NCBI RefSeq assembly: GCF_020400605.1
Contig: NZ_JAINRD010000011.1
Coordinates: forward strand, 166,882 to 230,881
Reading direction: 5' to 3'
Source of the DNA: Streptomyces aculeolatus
Lineage (GTDB): Bacteria > Actinomycetota > Actinomycetes > Streptomycetales > Streptomycetaceae
DNA: 64,000 bases
The position numbers and the translations under genes were made by a program. The notes beneath the pieces are model-generated. The model made no database searches. It saw only the letters and a list, made by a program, of their open reading frames with translations, and was not told the DNA's origin. Positions 42,130-50,014 of the stretch are shown in pieces. How positions within the stretch are numbered: position 1 is the first letter of the stretch; each line of letters begins with the position of its first letter.

Positions 42130-43310
42130 TCGGCGTGGCACCGGGCGAGCACCTCCCTGGCGAGCTGGCGGTAGGCGGCCGCGCCCACGGAGTTCGAGGC
42201 GTACGAGGTGATGGGCTCGCCGGCCACGGTGGTCTCGGGGAACCGGACGGTGCGCCCGATGACCGTGTGGTAGACGTGGTCGTCGAAGGCCTCGACGACG
42301 CGGGCCAGCACCTCGCGGCTGTGCACCGTCCGCGAGTCGTACATCGTGGCGAGGATGCCGTCCAGCTCCAGGTCGGGGTTGAGCCGCTCCTGGACCTTCT
42401 CGATCGTCTCGGTGAGCAGCGCGACGCCGCGCAGGGCGAAGAACTCGCACTCCAGCGGCACGATCACCTTGTGCGCCGCGGTCAGTGCGTTGACCGTGAG
42501 CAGACCCAGCGACGGCTGGCAGTCGATGACGACGTAGTCGTACTCGGGCAGCAGCGGGCGCAGCGCGCGCTGGAGCGTCTGCTCCCGCGCCACCTCGCTG
42601 ACCAACTGCACCTCGGCGGCGGAGAGATCGATGTTGCTGGGCAGCAGGTCCATGTTGGGCACGGCCGTCTTGAGCAGCACCTCGTCGGCCGACATGCCCC
42701 GCTCCATGAGCAGGTTGTAGACGGTGAGGTCCAGCTCCATGGGGTTGACCCCGAGGCCGACGGAGAGCGCGCCCTGCGGGTCGAAGTCCACGAGCAGCAC
42801 GCGGCGGCCGTACTCGGCCAGCGCCGCGCCCAGGTTGATGGCCGACGTGGTCTTGCCGACGCCGCCCTTCTGGTTGCACATGGCGATGACCTTCGCCGGG
42901 CCGTGGTCGGTGACCGGGCCCGGGATGGGGAAGTACGGCAGCGGGCGGCCCGTGGGACCGATGCGCTCCCGGCGCTGCCGGGCGGCGTCGGGGGCGAGCG
43001 TCGCGGCGTACTCGGGATCCGGCTCGTAGTCCGCGTCCGGATCGTAGAAGTGACCTTCTGACAGGTCCTCGAAGTCGGAGGTGGCGGATGCGGCGATACG
43101 TGTGGTGTCCTCGCCGCCGCTCTGGCTGCCGGTCATGGCGTTCACGTGATGACCGTCCATGCTCTGGTATACGTTTCCGCCCTGGTGTGCGTGTGCCGAG
43201 AAGGTGTGGACGGCGACGGAGCCGACAGGCGCCTCCACCCCCGAGGATCCGTGGCCCCGCGCAGGCGTGCCTGGACGACCACCCCCGGGAGCAAATGTCG
43301 ACTCATTCAC
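42126..43310 (-). CDS. ParA/Soj-family partition ATPase (orphan, no parB)
   Basis: This 394-aa protein has a Gly/His/Asp-rich N-terminal extension of about 140 residues, including DADYEPDPEYAATLAP. The ParA domain follows: deviant Walker A NQKGGVGKTTSAINLGAALAE (signature Lys and catalytic Lys present), LLVDFDPQGALSVGLG and VVIDCQPSLGLLT. It should bind DNA non-specifically as an ATP dimer. No parB or dense parS array is nearby, so this is not the canonical Streptomyces parAB pair. The GTG start has a perfect AAGGAGGT (43321-43328) 10 nt upstream. The RHH-like gene overlaps by 4 nt. Confidence 0.93.
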   Translation of the reverse strand: MNESTFAPGGGRPGTPARGHGSSGVEAPVGSVAVHTFSAHAHQGGNVYQSMDGHHVNAMTGSQSGGEDTTRIAASATSDFEDLSEGHFYDPDADYEPDPEYAATLAPDAARQRRERIGPTGRPLPYFPIPGPVTDHGPAKVIAMCNQKGGVGKTTSAINLGAALAEYGRRVLLVDFDPQGALSVGLGVNPMELDLTVYNLLMERGMSADEVLLKTAVPNMDLLPSNIDLSAAEVQLVSEVAREQTLQRALRPLLPEYDYVVIDCQPSLGLLTVNALTAAHKVIVPLECEFFALRGVALLTETIEKVQERLNPDLELDGILATMYDSRTVHSREVLARVVEAFDDHVYHTVIGRTVRFPETTVAGEPITSYASNSVGAAAYRQLAREVLARCHAE

Positions 43311-43487
43311 AAGTCGTCCTACCTCCTTGGTGACCAGGGCACTTCTCGATTGGTCAGCGTGGCACCATGCCGACGATTGGCGACTCTATGGCGTGTCGGG
43401 GTCCCGCAGCAACACAATCCCGCAGACAGAGCACGATGTGTCAGGTGTGGAACACCACTTCGGGCGCCCTTTTCGACGGTACGGCGG

Positions 43488-43520
43488 CCGGCCGAACCCC
43501 TGGTGACAAGGTTCGGCCGG
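43488..43520 (-). terminator. Terminator hairpin after ald
   Basis: An 11-bp perfect stem (43488-43498 with 43510-43520) and an 11-nt loop lie downstream of the alanine dehydrogenase stop and before the parA start. It separates the two same-strand genes. The rest of 43311-43577 shows no coding sequence. Confidence 0.65.
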
Positions 43521-43577
43521 TGAACCGGAGTTGACGGTGTCGCCGATGTGGTCGATGTGCCGCGCACCTGCGCGAAA

Positions 43578-44693
43578 TCAGCCCAGCGCGCGCGCGAGTT
43601 CGGCCACCGGAAGCGAGTGCGCCTCCGCCACGGGACCGTAAACGACCTGGCCTTCGTGGGTGTTGAGGCCGAGCGCGAGCGCCGGGTCGCCGCGCAGCGC
43701 GGCCCGCCAGCCGAGGTTCGCGAGCTTGACGATGTACGGCAGGGTGGCGTTGGTCAGCGCGTACGTGGACGTGTTGGGCACCGCGCCGGGCATGTTCGCG
43801 ACGCAGTAGAAGACCGAGTCGTGGACCTGGAAGGCCGGCTCCGCGTGCGTGGTGGGACGCGAATCGGCGAAGCAGCCGCCCTGGTCGATCGCGATATCGA
43901 CAAGGACACTTCCCGGCTTCATCCGCGACACCAGCCCGTTGTCGACGAGCTTCGGCGCCTTCGCGCCGGGGATGAGCACCGCCCCGATCACGAGGTCGGC
44001 TTCCAGCACGGCCTGCTCCAGCGCGTAGGCGTTGGAGGCGAGGGTGCGCACCTTCGTGCCGAAGACCTTGTCCGCCTCGCGCAGCTTGCGCACGTCGGTG
44101 TCGAGCAGCGTGACGTGGAAGCCCATGCCGACGGCGATCTGCGTGGCGTTCCAGCCGGAGACGCCGCCGCCGATCACGACCGCCTGCCCCGGCACGACCC
44201 CGGGCACACCGCCCGGGAGCACGCCGCGGCCGCCCTGCGAGCGCATCAGGTGGTACGCGCCGACCTGCGGCGCGAGCCGGCCGGCGACCTCGGACATCGG
44301 GGCGAGCAGCGGCAGTTGCCGGTCGGCGGTCTCCACCGTCTCGTACGCGATGGCGGTGGTGCCGGACTCCAGCAGCGCTTCGGTGCACGGGCGGGAGGCG
44401 GCGAGGTGGAGGTAGGTGAAGAGCACCTGGCCCTTGCGGAGGCGGTGGTACTCCTCCGCGATCGGCTCCTTGACCTTCAGCACCAGGTCCGCGGCCGCCC
44501 ACACGGCGTCGGCCGTGGGCAGGATCGCCGCCCCGGCCGCGACGTACTCCTCGTCGGGGATGGACGAGCCGAGGCCCGCGCCCTGCTCCACGACGACGTC
44601 GTGGCGGTGGCGGACCAGCTCGTGCACTCCGGCAGGCGTGATGGCCACCCGGAACTCGTTGTTCTTGACCTCGCGTGGAATGCCGACCTTCAC
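43578..44693 (-). CDS. ald: Alanine dehydrogenase
   Basis: The 371-aa enzyme interconverts L-alanine with pyruvate, ammonia and NADH. It starts MKVGIPREVKNNEFRVAITPAGV, with the substrate-binding Arg and Lys of the family. LKVKEPIAEEYHRLRKGQVLFTYLHLA has the catalytic His, and VVIGGGVSGWNATQIAVGMGFHVTLLDTD is the NAD-binding fold near 170. A short insert (GGVPGVVPGQ) precedes that fold. Two palindromes upstream suggest control by an Lrp/AsnC-type regulator. Confidence 0.96.
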   Translation of the reverse strand: MKVGIPREVKNNEFRVAITPAGVHELVRHRHDVVVEQGAGLGSSIPDEEYVAAGAAILPTADAVWAAADLVLKVKEPIAEEYHRLRKGQVLFTYLHLAASRPCTEALLESGTTAIAYETVETADRQLPLLAPMSEVAGRLAPQVGAYHLMRSQGGRGVLPGGVPGVVPGQAVVIGGGVSGWNATQIAVGMGFHVTLLDTDVRKLREADKVFGTKVRTLASNAYALEQAVLEADLVIGAVLIPGAKAPKLVDNGLVSRMKPGSVLVDIAIDQGGCFADSRPTTHAEPAFQVHDSVFYCVANMPGAVPNTSTYALTNATLPYIVKLANLGWRAALRGDPALALGLNTHEGQVVYGPVAEAHSLPVAELARALG

Positions 44694-44761
44694 GATGGAT
44701 CACGGTCCTTGGGGTGAGGGAATCTCGTCAGGCCCCGGTCGGGGTGACCGCCGCGGCTTGG

Positions 44762-44817
44762 TCATTCTTAATGAAGGAGTTCTCTGAGTCCAGCCTTTGA
44801 AACTGGCAGATTTCTGC
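44762..44817 (-). promoter_or_regulatory. Two palindromes in the ald leader/promoter (AldR/Lrp-type candidates)
   Basis: TCATT-CTT-AATGA (44762-44774) is a perfect inverted repeat with a 3-nt centre. GCAGA-TT-TCTGC (44806-44817) is a second perfect one. Both are A+T-richer than their surroundings and lie 70-125 nt upstream of the ald ATG. Lrp/AsnC-family AldR proteins control ald in other actinomycetes. Confidence 0.5.
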
Positions 44818-44832
44818 GATGTGTCGATGGAT

Positions 44833-47238
44833 TCACAGGTCCGCGGCGGCCGGGCGAGGTGCCGGTCCGGCCTTCGGGCCCTCCCCGGGGGCGGCTTCCC
44901 CGGCCTCCCCGGCGGCGGCCTCCGCCACGACCTCGACCACCTCGGCGGGCGGCGGCGCGGGCTCCGCGGGGCCCTCCGCAACGGTCTCCGGGGCGGGTGG
45001 GGGGGCGCCTTCGCCGTCCCCCGGAGCGTCGCCGTCCATCCGCTCGGAGCCGGCTCCGGATCCGGCTGCGGGAGCCGCCTCGGGCCCCGCTCCGGGAGCC
45101 GCCTCGGGCCCGCCTTCGGGCCCGCTCACGGGCGCCGTCCCCGGCCCCGCGACCGGCTCGGCCGCGGCCACCGGCGCCGGCCCGCCCGCGCGCTCCGCTT
45201 CCCGTTCCGCAACGGCCGCCGCGGCGGCTGCCGGCAGCGCGGCCGCCTCCGGGACCTGCTCCCCCAGCCGCCCCGCCGCCGCCCGGTGCAGCTCCGCGGC
45301 CTCCGGGTCGCCGACCTCGTCGACGAGGTCCGCCAGCCGCAGCTGCACCGCCGCGCGCAGCGCGGTGTCGCCCGAGAGCCGCGCCACGTCCATCGCGCGC
45401 GTGCACGTCCTGATGGCCTCCAGCGGATACCCCGCGTACTGCTGCACCCGCGCCACCTCGCCGAGCGCCCGCGCGTGCCCGCCGACGTCCCCGAGCCTGC
45501 GGTGCGCCGCCGCCGCCGCGCGCCACTCGCGCAGCGCCCAGCCCCAGGCCCCGGCGTACGTGTGCACCGCCCCGAGCCGCGCCCGCAGCCGCGCCTCGTC
45601 GGCCAGCTCGCCGCGCGTCTGCCGCAGCGCCAGCGCCCGCCCGAACCAGTCCGCCGCCCGGCCCCAGTCCCGCAGCTCCTGGTACGCCGCCCCGACCGAC
45701 TCCAGCGCGCGGCCCACCGGCTGCGGATCCCGCGCCTCGCGCGCCGCCGCGAGCGCCCCCCGGTACCGGCCGAGCGCCTCCGCGGGCCGCTCCGCGCGCA
45801 GGTCCAGGTCGCCGAGGTTGAGCAGCGCCGCCGCCTTCTCCCACACCAGCCCGCGCCGCTCGGCGACGCCCAGCACCAGCTCGTGCAGCCGGTACTGCTC
45901 GGGGGCGGCCTCCGCCTCGCCGCGGTGCGCGCCCAGCGCCCGCGACAGCGCGGCGACCAGCCGCCGCGCCAGCGTGTCCAGCTCCCCGTCGGCGACCGCC
46001 GTCCGGGCCGCTGCCAGCAGCGACGGCAGCCGGCTGCGCAGCCACGCCGCGGCGGCCTCCCGGGACGGGAAGCGCAGCGCCCGCGGCAGCCCCGCGAGCC
46101 GGGTGTGCACCGCGGATCCCGCGGGCTCCGTGACGGCGCGGCAGGACTGCAGCAGGCGTACGTACCGCTCCAGCATCCGGGCCCGGGCGAGCAGCACCTC
46201 CTCCTGCCCCGCAGCCGCCTCCAGCGCCCCGTACAGCAGCGGCTGAAGGCAACCGGGCACCTCGTACTGCGCGAGGCTCACCTGCTCCGGCTGCGGCACC
46301 TCGCGCAGCAGGCCCTGGCCCGCGCAGTCCGCGAGCGTGCTGCGGGCCGCGGCGACGGTGCAGCCGGCGAGCGCGGAGGCGGAGTGGGCGTCGACGAGCC
46401 CGGCGGGGGCCAGCGGCAGCAGCCGCAGCAGCTGCGCGACCGACGGCGGCAGCGATTCGTATACGAGCCGGAACGCCCGCGCCAGCGCCTTCGGGCCGGA
46501 CGGCCGCCCGGCGGAGCCCTCGGTGCTGTCGCCCTTGCGGCGCAGCTCCCGTACGGCGTCGGCGACGCACGCCTGCGGGTGCCCGGCGAGCCAGCCGCCG
46601 GCCAGCACCAGCGCCGCGGGGTGGCCGGCGCACTCCTCGGCCAGCACGTGCGTGGCCTCGGGGTCGCAGGCGATGCGGGTCTCCCCCGCGTACGAGGCGA
46701 TGAGCGCCAGCGCCGCCGCCGGCTCCAGCCCGCCCAGGGTGCACGGCCGGACGTCCGGCACACCCTTCAGCGGCCCCTCGGCGACGGCGACGACGAGGCA
46801 GTCGCGGGACTCCGGGACGAGTTCGAGGAGCTGCTCGGGGGCGGTGACGTCGTCGAGGACGAGCAGGGCGGAGCGCTCGGCCAGCGCGGTACGCAGCTCG
46901 CCTGCGAGGTGCTCGGGGCCGGCCCCGGCGACCGGCGGGACGCCGAGGGCGTCGAGGAGGTCGCGTACGGCCCGCTCCAGCGGCACCGCCTCGCCGCCGG
47001 GGCCGGAGAGCCGCGCGGTGTGCACGCCGCCGGGGTAGTCCGCCGCGACGCCGCGGGCCAGCTCGGCGGCGAGTGCGCTGCGCCCGGAGCCCGGCCGCCC
47101 GGCGATCAGCAGCACCCGGCTGCGGGGGGCGGGGCGGCCGGCGAGGGTGTCGAGACCGGCGCGCGCGATGTCGGCCCGCAGGGCGTCGAGCTCGCGGGTC
47201 CTGCCGACGAACCGGTGGGGGGCGGCCTGTTCCGTCAC
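44833..47238 (-). CDS. STAND/NB-ARC-like ATPase with tetratricopeptide repeats
   Basis: The 801-aa protein begins FVGRTRELDALRADI, the usual lead-in to AAA/STAND domains. The P-loop is GRPGSGRSA (47-55), with Arg53 where Lys is expected. A Walker B-like ALLVLDDV follows near 143. Residues 380-650 form helical repeats of TPR type (ALLNLGDLDLRAERPAEALGRYRGAL, AYQELRDWGRAADWFGRALAL, GEVARVQQYAGYPLEAI). The last 130 residues are a disordered Pro/Ala/Glu tail. No DNA-binding domain is visible. STAND proteins act as switches in signalling or defence. The changed P-loop suggests weak or absent ATP hydrolysis. GTG start, seven bases after TACGCT. Confidence 0.85.
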   Translation of the reverse strand: MTEQAAPHRFVGRTRELDALRADIARAGLDTLAGRPAPRSRVLLIAGRPGSGRSALAAELARGVAADYPGGVHTARLSGPGGEAVPLERAVRDLLDALGVPPVAGAGPEHLAGELRTALAERSALLVLDDVTAPEQLLELVPESRDCLVVAVAEGPLKGVPDVRPCTLGGLEPAAALALIASYAGETRIACDPEATHVLAEECAGHPAALVLAGGWLAGHPQACVADAVRELRRKGDSTEGSAGRPSGPKALARAFRLVYESLPPSVAQLLRLLPLAPAGLVDAHSASALAGCTVAAARSTLADCAGQGLLREVPQPEQVSLAQYEVPGCLQPLLYGALEAAAGQEEVLLARARMLERYVRLLQSCRAVTEPAGSAVHTRLAGLPRALRFPSREAAAAWLRSRLPSLLAAARTAVADGELDTLARRLVAALSRALGAHRGEAEAAPEQYRLHELVLGVAERRGLVWEKAAALLNLGDLDLRAERPAEALGRYRGALAAAREARDPQPVGRALESVGAAYQELRDWGRAADWFGRALALRQTRGELADEARLRARLGAVHTYAGAWGWALREWRAAAAAHRRLGDVGGHARALGEVARVQQYAGYPLEAIRTCTRAMDVARLSGDTALRAAVQLRLADLVDEVGDPEAAELHRAAAGRLGEQVPEAAALPAAAAAAVAEREAERAGGPAPVAAAEPVAGPGTAPVSGPEGGPEAAPGAGPEAAPAAGSGAGSERMDGDAPGDGEGAPPPAPETVAEGPAEPAPPPAEVVEVVAEAAAGEAGEAAPGEGPKAGPAPRPAAADL

Positions 47239-47251
47239 GCCGGTGAGCGTA
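47239..47251 (-). promoter_or_regulatory. Leaderless promoter of the STAND-TPR gene
   Basis: On the minus strand TACGCT (47246-47251) is followed by 7 nt and GTG at 47238. No ribosome-binding site is present. Confidence 0.5.
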
Positions 47252-47356
47252 ATTCACCCAGCGTGAAGGGCGGGTCACGTGTCGGCACATGGCCGAACGC
47301 CGGAACGAAGATCACCGCATCGGATCAACCGCCCGGCGGCCCCCCACCGGCACCGC

Positions 47357-47989
47357 TCAGGGCGTGAACGGACGGGCCGGCCAGGGGGCGTTCGCCGGGC
47401 GCAGCGCGTCGAGGCCGCCGTCCGTGCGGGCCGCGTGGAGCGCCAGCACACCGAGCATCAGGCAGTTGTTGTGCAGGTCCCCGGCGAGGGCCCCGCGCAG
47501 CAGGTCGGCCACCGGCACCCGGTCGAGCGTGAGGTCCAGCTCCTCGCCGTGCGCGGCGTAGCGCTCGCCCTCCGCCTCGGTCACGCCGCGGGCGAGGAAG
47601 ACGCGCACGGCCTCGTCGCAGCCGCCCGGAGTGGTGTAGACGTCGACCAGCACGCGCCAGTCGTCGGCCTTGACGTGCGCCTCCTCGTACAGCTCGCGCT
47701 GCGCGGCGCTCAGCGGGTTCTCGCCGGGCACGTCGAGGAGCCCGGCGGGGATCTCCCAGAGCTTCTGCCGTACGGGGTGGCGGTACTGGTTGAGCACCAG
47801 CACGCGGTCCTCGTCGTCGAGGGCGAGGACGGCGACCGAGCCGGGGTGGACCTGGTAGTCGCGGCGGGCGACGGTGCCGTCGGGCATCACCACGTCGTCG
47901 GTGCGTACGGCGGTCTTGGCGCCCTTGAACGGCGTCTCGGAGCCGACGACCTTCCACTCGGCCGCGGTGTCCCGCAACTGCCCGGCCAT
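47357..47989 (-). CDS. NUDIX hydrolase, ADP-ribose pyrophosphatase type
   Basis: This 210-aa enzyme has the NUDIX box AGLLDVPGENPLSAAQRELYEEAHV (about 85-109) with the metal-binding REx2EE core intact. The usual Gly after EE is replaced by Ala-His, as in other actinomycete ADP-ribose pyrophosphatases. QYRHPVRQKLWEIPAG before it and YTTPGGCDEAVRVFLARG after it match the ADPRase subgroup. It would split ADP-ribose or related compounds to AMP. The ATG overlaps the pyrG stop (ATGA). Confidence 0.92.
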   Translation of the reverse strand: MAGQLRDTAAEWKVVGSETPFKGAKTAVRTDDVVMPDGTVARRDYQVHPGSVAVLALDDEDRVLVLNQYRHPVRQKLWEIPAGLLDVPGENPLSAAQRELYEEAHVKADDWRVLVDVYTTPGGCDEAVRVFLARGVTEAEGERYAAHGEELDLTLDRVPVADLLRGALAGDLHNNCLMLGVLALHAARTDGGLDALRPANAPWPARPFTP

Positions 47990-49743
47990 CACTTGCCCCC
48001 CTCGCGCACGGCGGCCACCGGCTTCTGCGCACCGGCGTGCGCGCCCTGCGTGCCGGCCTGCGGCTGCACGCCGCCCTTCTGCTGTGCTTCCGTCTGCTGC
48101 CCGGCCTCCTGCTGTCGGGCGACGGATGCCTTCACCAGCCCGGCGAACAGCGGGTGCGGCCGGGTCGGCCGGGAGCGCAGCTCGGGGTGGGCCTGGGTGG
48201 AGACCAGGTACGGGTGCACCTCGCGCGGGTACTCGACGTACTCCACGAGCTTGTTGTCCGGGGAGGTGCCGGAGAAGGCGAGGCCGGCCTTCTTCTCCAG
48301 CTCGCTGCGGTACGAGTTGTTCACCTCGTAGCGGTGCCGGTGGCGCTCCTCGACGTACGGCTGGTCCGCGTACGCCTCGCGTACCACCGAGCCCTCCGCC
48401 AGCTTGGCCGGGTAGAGCCCCAGGCGCATCGTGCCGCCCATGTCGCCCTCGCCGGCGACGATGTCGAGCTGCTCCTCCATGGTGGAGATCACCGGGTCGG
48501 TGGCGGCCTGGTCGAACTCCGTGGAGTTCGCGCCCGTGATGCCCGCGAGGTTGCGCGCCGCCTCGATGACGATGCAGTGGAGGCCGAGGCAGATGCCGAG
48601 CAGCGGCACCCGGTTCTCCCGCGCGTAGGTGATCGCGCCGATCTTGCCCTCCACGCCGCGCTCGCCGAAGCCGCCGGGGATGACGATGCCGTCCACGTCC
48701 GCCAGGTGCTTGCGGGCGCCCTGAGGTGTGCGGCAGTCGTCGGACGTGACCCATTTGATCTTGGCGCGGGCGTTGTTGGCGAAGCCGCCGGCCCGGATCG
48801 CCTCGGTGACCGACAGATAGGCGTCGGGCAGGTCGATGTACTTGCCGACCAGCGCGATCGTCACCTCGTGCGCCGGCTCGTGCACGCGCCGCAGCAGGTC
48901 GTCCCACTGGCTCCAGGCCACATCCCGGAACGGCAGGTCCAGCTTGCGGACGACGTACGCGTCCAGGCCCTCCGCGTGCAGCACCTTGGGGATGTCGTAG
49001 ATCGACTTGGCGTCGATGGCCGCGACGACCGCGGCCTCGTCGACGTCGCACATGAGCGAGATCTTGCGCTTGATCGCCGCCGGCACCTCGCGGTCCGCCC
49101 GCAGCACGATCGCGTCGGGCTGGATGCCGATGCTGCGCAGCGCGGCGACCGAGTGCTGCGTCGGCTTGGTCTTCAACTCGCCGGACGGGCCGATGTACGG
49201 CAGCAGCGAGATGTGGACGACGAACACGTTGTCCCGGCCGACCTCGTGCCGCACCTGGCGGACGGCCTCCAGGAACGGCAGCGACTCGATGTCGCCGACG
49301 GTCCCGCCGACTTCCGTGATCACCACGTCGACGTCGTCGGACGCCATGCGCCGGATACGGGACTTGATCTCGTTGGTGATGTGCGGGATCACCTGCACCG
49401 TGTCGCCCAGGTACTCGCCGCGCCGCTCCTTGGCGATCACGGTGGAGTAGACCTGGCCGGTGGTGACGTTCGCCGAGCCGTCGAGGTCGACGTCGAGGAA
49501 CCGCTCGTAGTGCCCGATGTCGAGGTCGGTCTCCGCGCCGTCGTTGGTGACGAAGACCTCACCGTGCTGGAACGGGTTCATCGTGCCGGGGTCGACGTTC
49601 AGATACGGGTCGAGCTTCTGCATCGTGACGCGCAGCCCGCGCGCCTTCAGCAGCGCGCCCAGGCTGGAGGCCGTCAGCCCCTTGCCGAGCGAGGAGGCGA
49701 CGCCTCCCGTGACGAAGATGTGCTTTGACGTCGTGGATGGCAT
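47989..49743 (-). CDS. pyrG: CTP synthase
   Basis: The 584-aa enzyme makes CTP from UTP with ATP and glutamine. The N-terminal synthetase domain has HIFVTGGVASSLGKGLTASSLG, KLDPYLNVDPGTMNPFQHGEVFV and EVGGTVGDIES. The C-terminal class I glutamine amidotransferase domain has the nucleophile Cys in LLGICLGLHC and the late His-x-Glu in STQAHPELRSRP. A Gln/Ala/Gly-rich tail of about 45 residues is added. The start MPSTTSKHIF is chosen by family; the frame extends upstream without a start of better context. The NUDIX gene is coupled downstream. Confidence 0.97.
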   Translation of the reverse strand: MPSTTSKHIFVTGGVASSLGKGLTASSLGALLKARGLRVTMQKLDPYLNVDPGTMNPFQHGEVFVTNDGAETDLDIGHYERFLDVDLDGSANVTTGQVYSTVIAKERRGEYLGDTVQVIPHITNEIKSRIRRMASDDVDVVITEVGGTVGDIESLPFLEAVRQVRHEVGRDNVFVVHISLLPYIGPSGELKTKPTQHSVAALRSIGIQPDAIVLRADREVPAAIKRKISLMCDVDEAAVVAAIDAKSIYDIPKVLHAEGLDAYVVRKLDLPFRDVAWSQWDDLLRRVHEPAHEVTIALVGKYIDLPDAYLSVTEAIRAGGFANNARAKIKWVTSDDCRTPQGARKHLADVDGIVIPGGFGERGVEGKIGAITYARENRVPLLGICLGLHCIVIEAARNLAGITGANSTEFDQAATDPVISTMEEQLDIVAGEGDMGGTMRLGLYPAKLAEGSVVREAYADQPYVEERHRHRYEVNNSYRSELEKKAGLAFSGTSPDNKLVEYVEYPREVHPYLVSTQAHPELRSRPTRPHPLFAGLVKASVARQQEAGQQTEAQQKGGVQPQAGTQGAHAGAQKPVAAVREGGK

Positions 49744-49861
49744 GGCCAAGAGGGGCTCCCGTGGTCGCTGATGAGGTGCGTGGCGGGGTGCCCCAGATCG
49801 AGGTGGGTCGCTCGGCGAGCGCCGCCGCCACATGCCCGGCCGGCCCTCCGCTCCACGGGCT

Positions 49862-49886
49862 ACCAGGGTAACAGTGATCCCCTGGT
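49862..49886 (-). promoter_or_regulatory. Inverted repeat upstream of pyrG
   Basis: ACCAGGG (49862-49868) and CCCTGGT (49880-49886) are perfect 7-bp arms, about 120 nt before the pyrG ATG. Could be an operator or a leader hairpin. Confidence 0.35.
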
Positions 49887-49977
49887 CACCGCCCGCGGCC
49901 GACGGCTCCCCGCCCGCCCGACCCGATCGGCCCAGGAGGATTCCGCGACCGTGGCGCGCGCGCACGCGCGCAGGCTT

Positions 49978-49983
49978 TATCCT
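49978..49983 (+). promoter_or_regulatory. -10 box of the GH15 gene
   Basis: TATCCT lies 31 nt before the GTG at 50015, in the most A+T-rich part of the gap, just after an alternating GC stretch. A leader of about 25 nt with GGAGAGG would result. No clear -35 is seen. Confidence 0.4.
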
Positions 49984-50014
49984 CTGCGGAACGCACTTCT
50001 AGCTGGAGAGGCAC

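Noticed and set aside
43141..43149. TTCACGTGA, similar to the ParB site parS, in the 5' part of the ParA-like gene
   Set aside because: Only the central bases fit the 14-bp consensus, there is one copy, and it lies in coding sequence that explains it.
49950..49972. Alternating GCGCGCGC tract upstream of GH15, possible Z-DNA
   Set aside because: Such tracts are expected by chance at this base composition, and no other signal supports a function.
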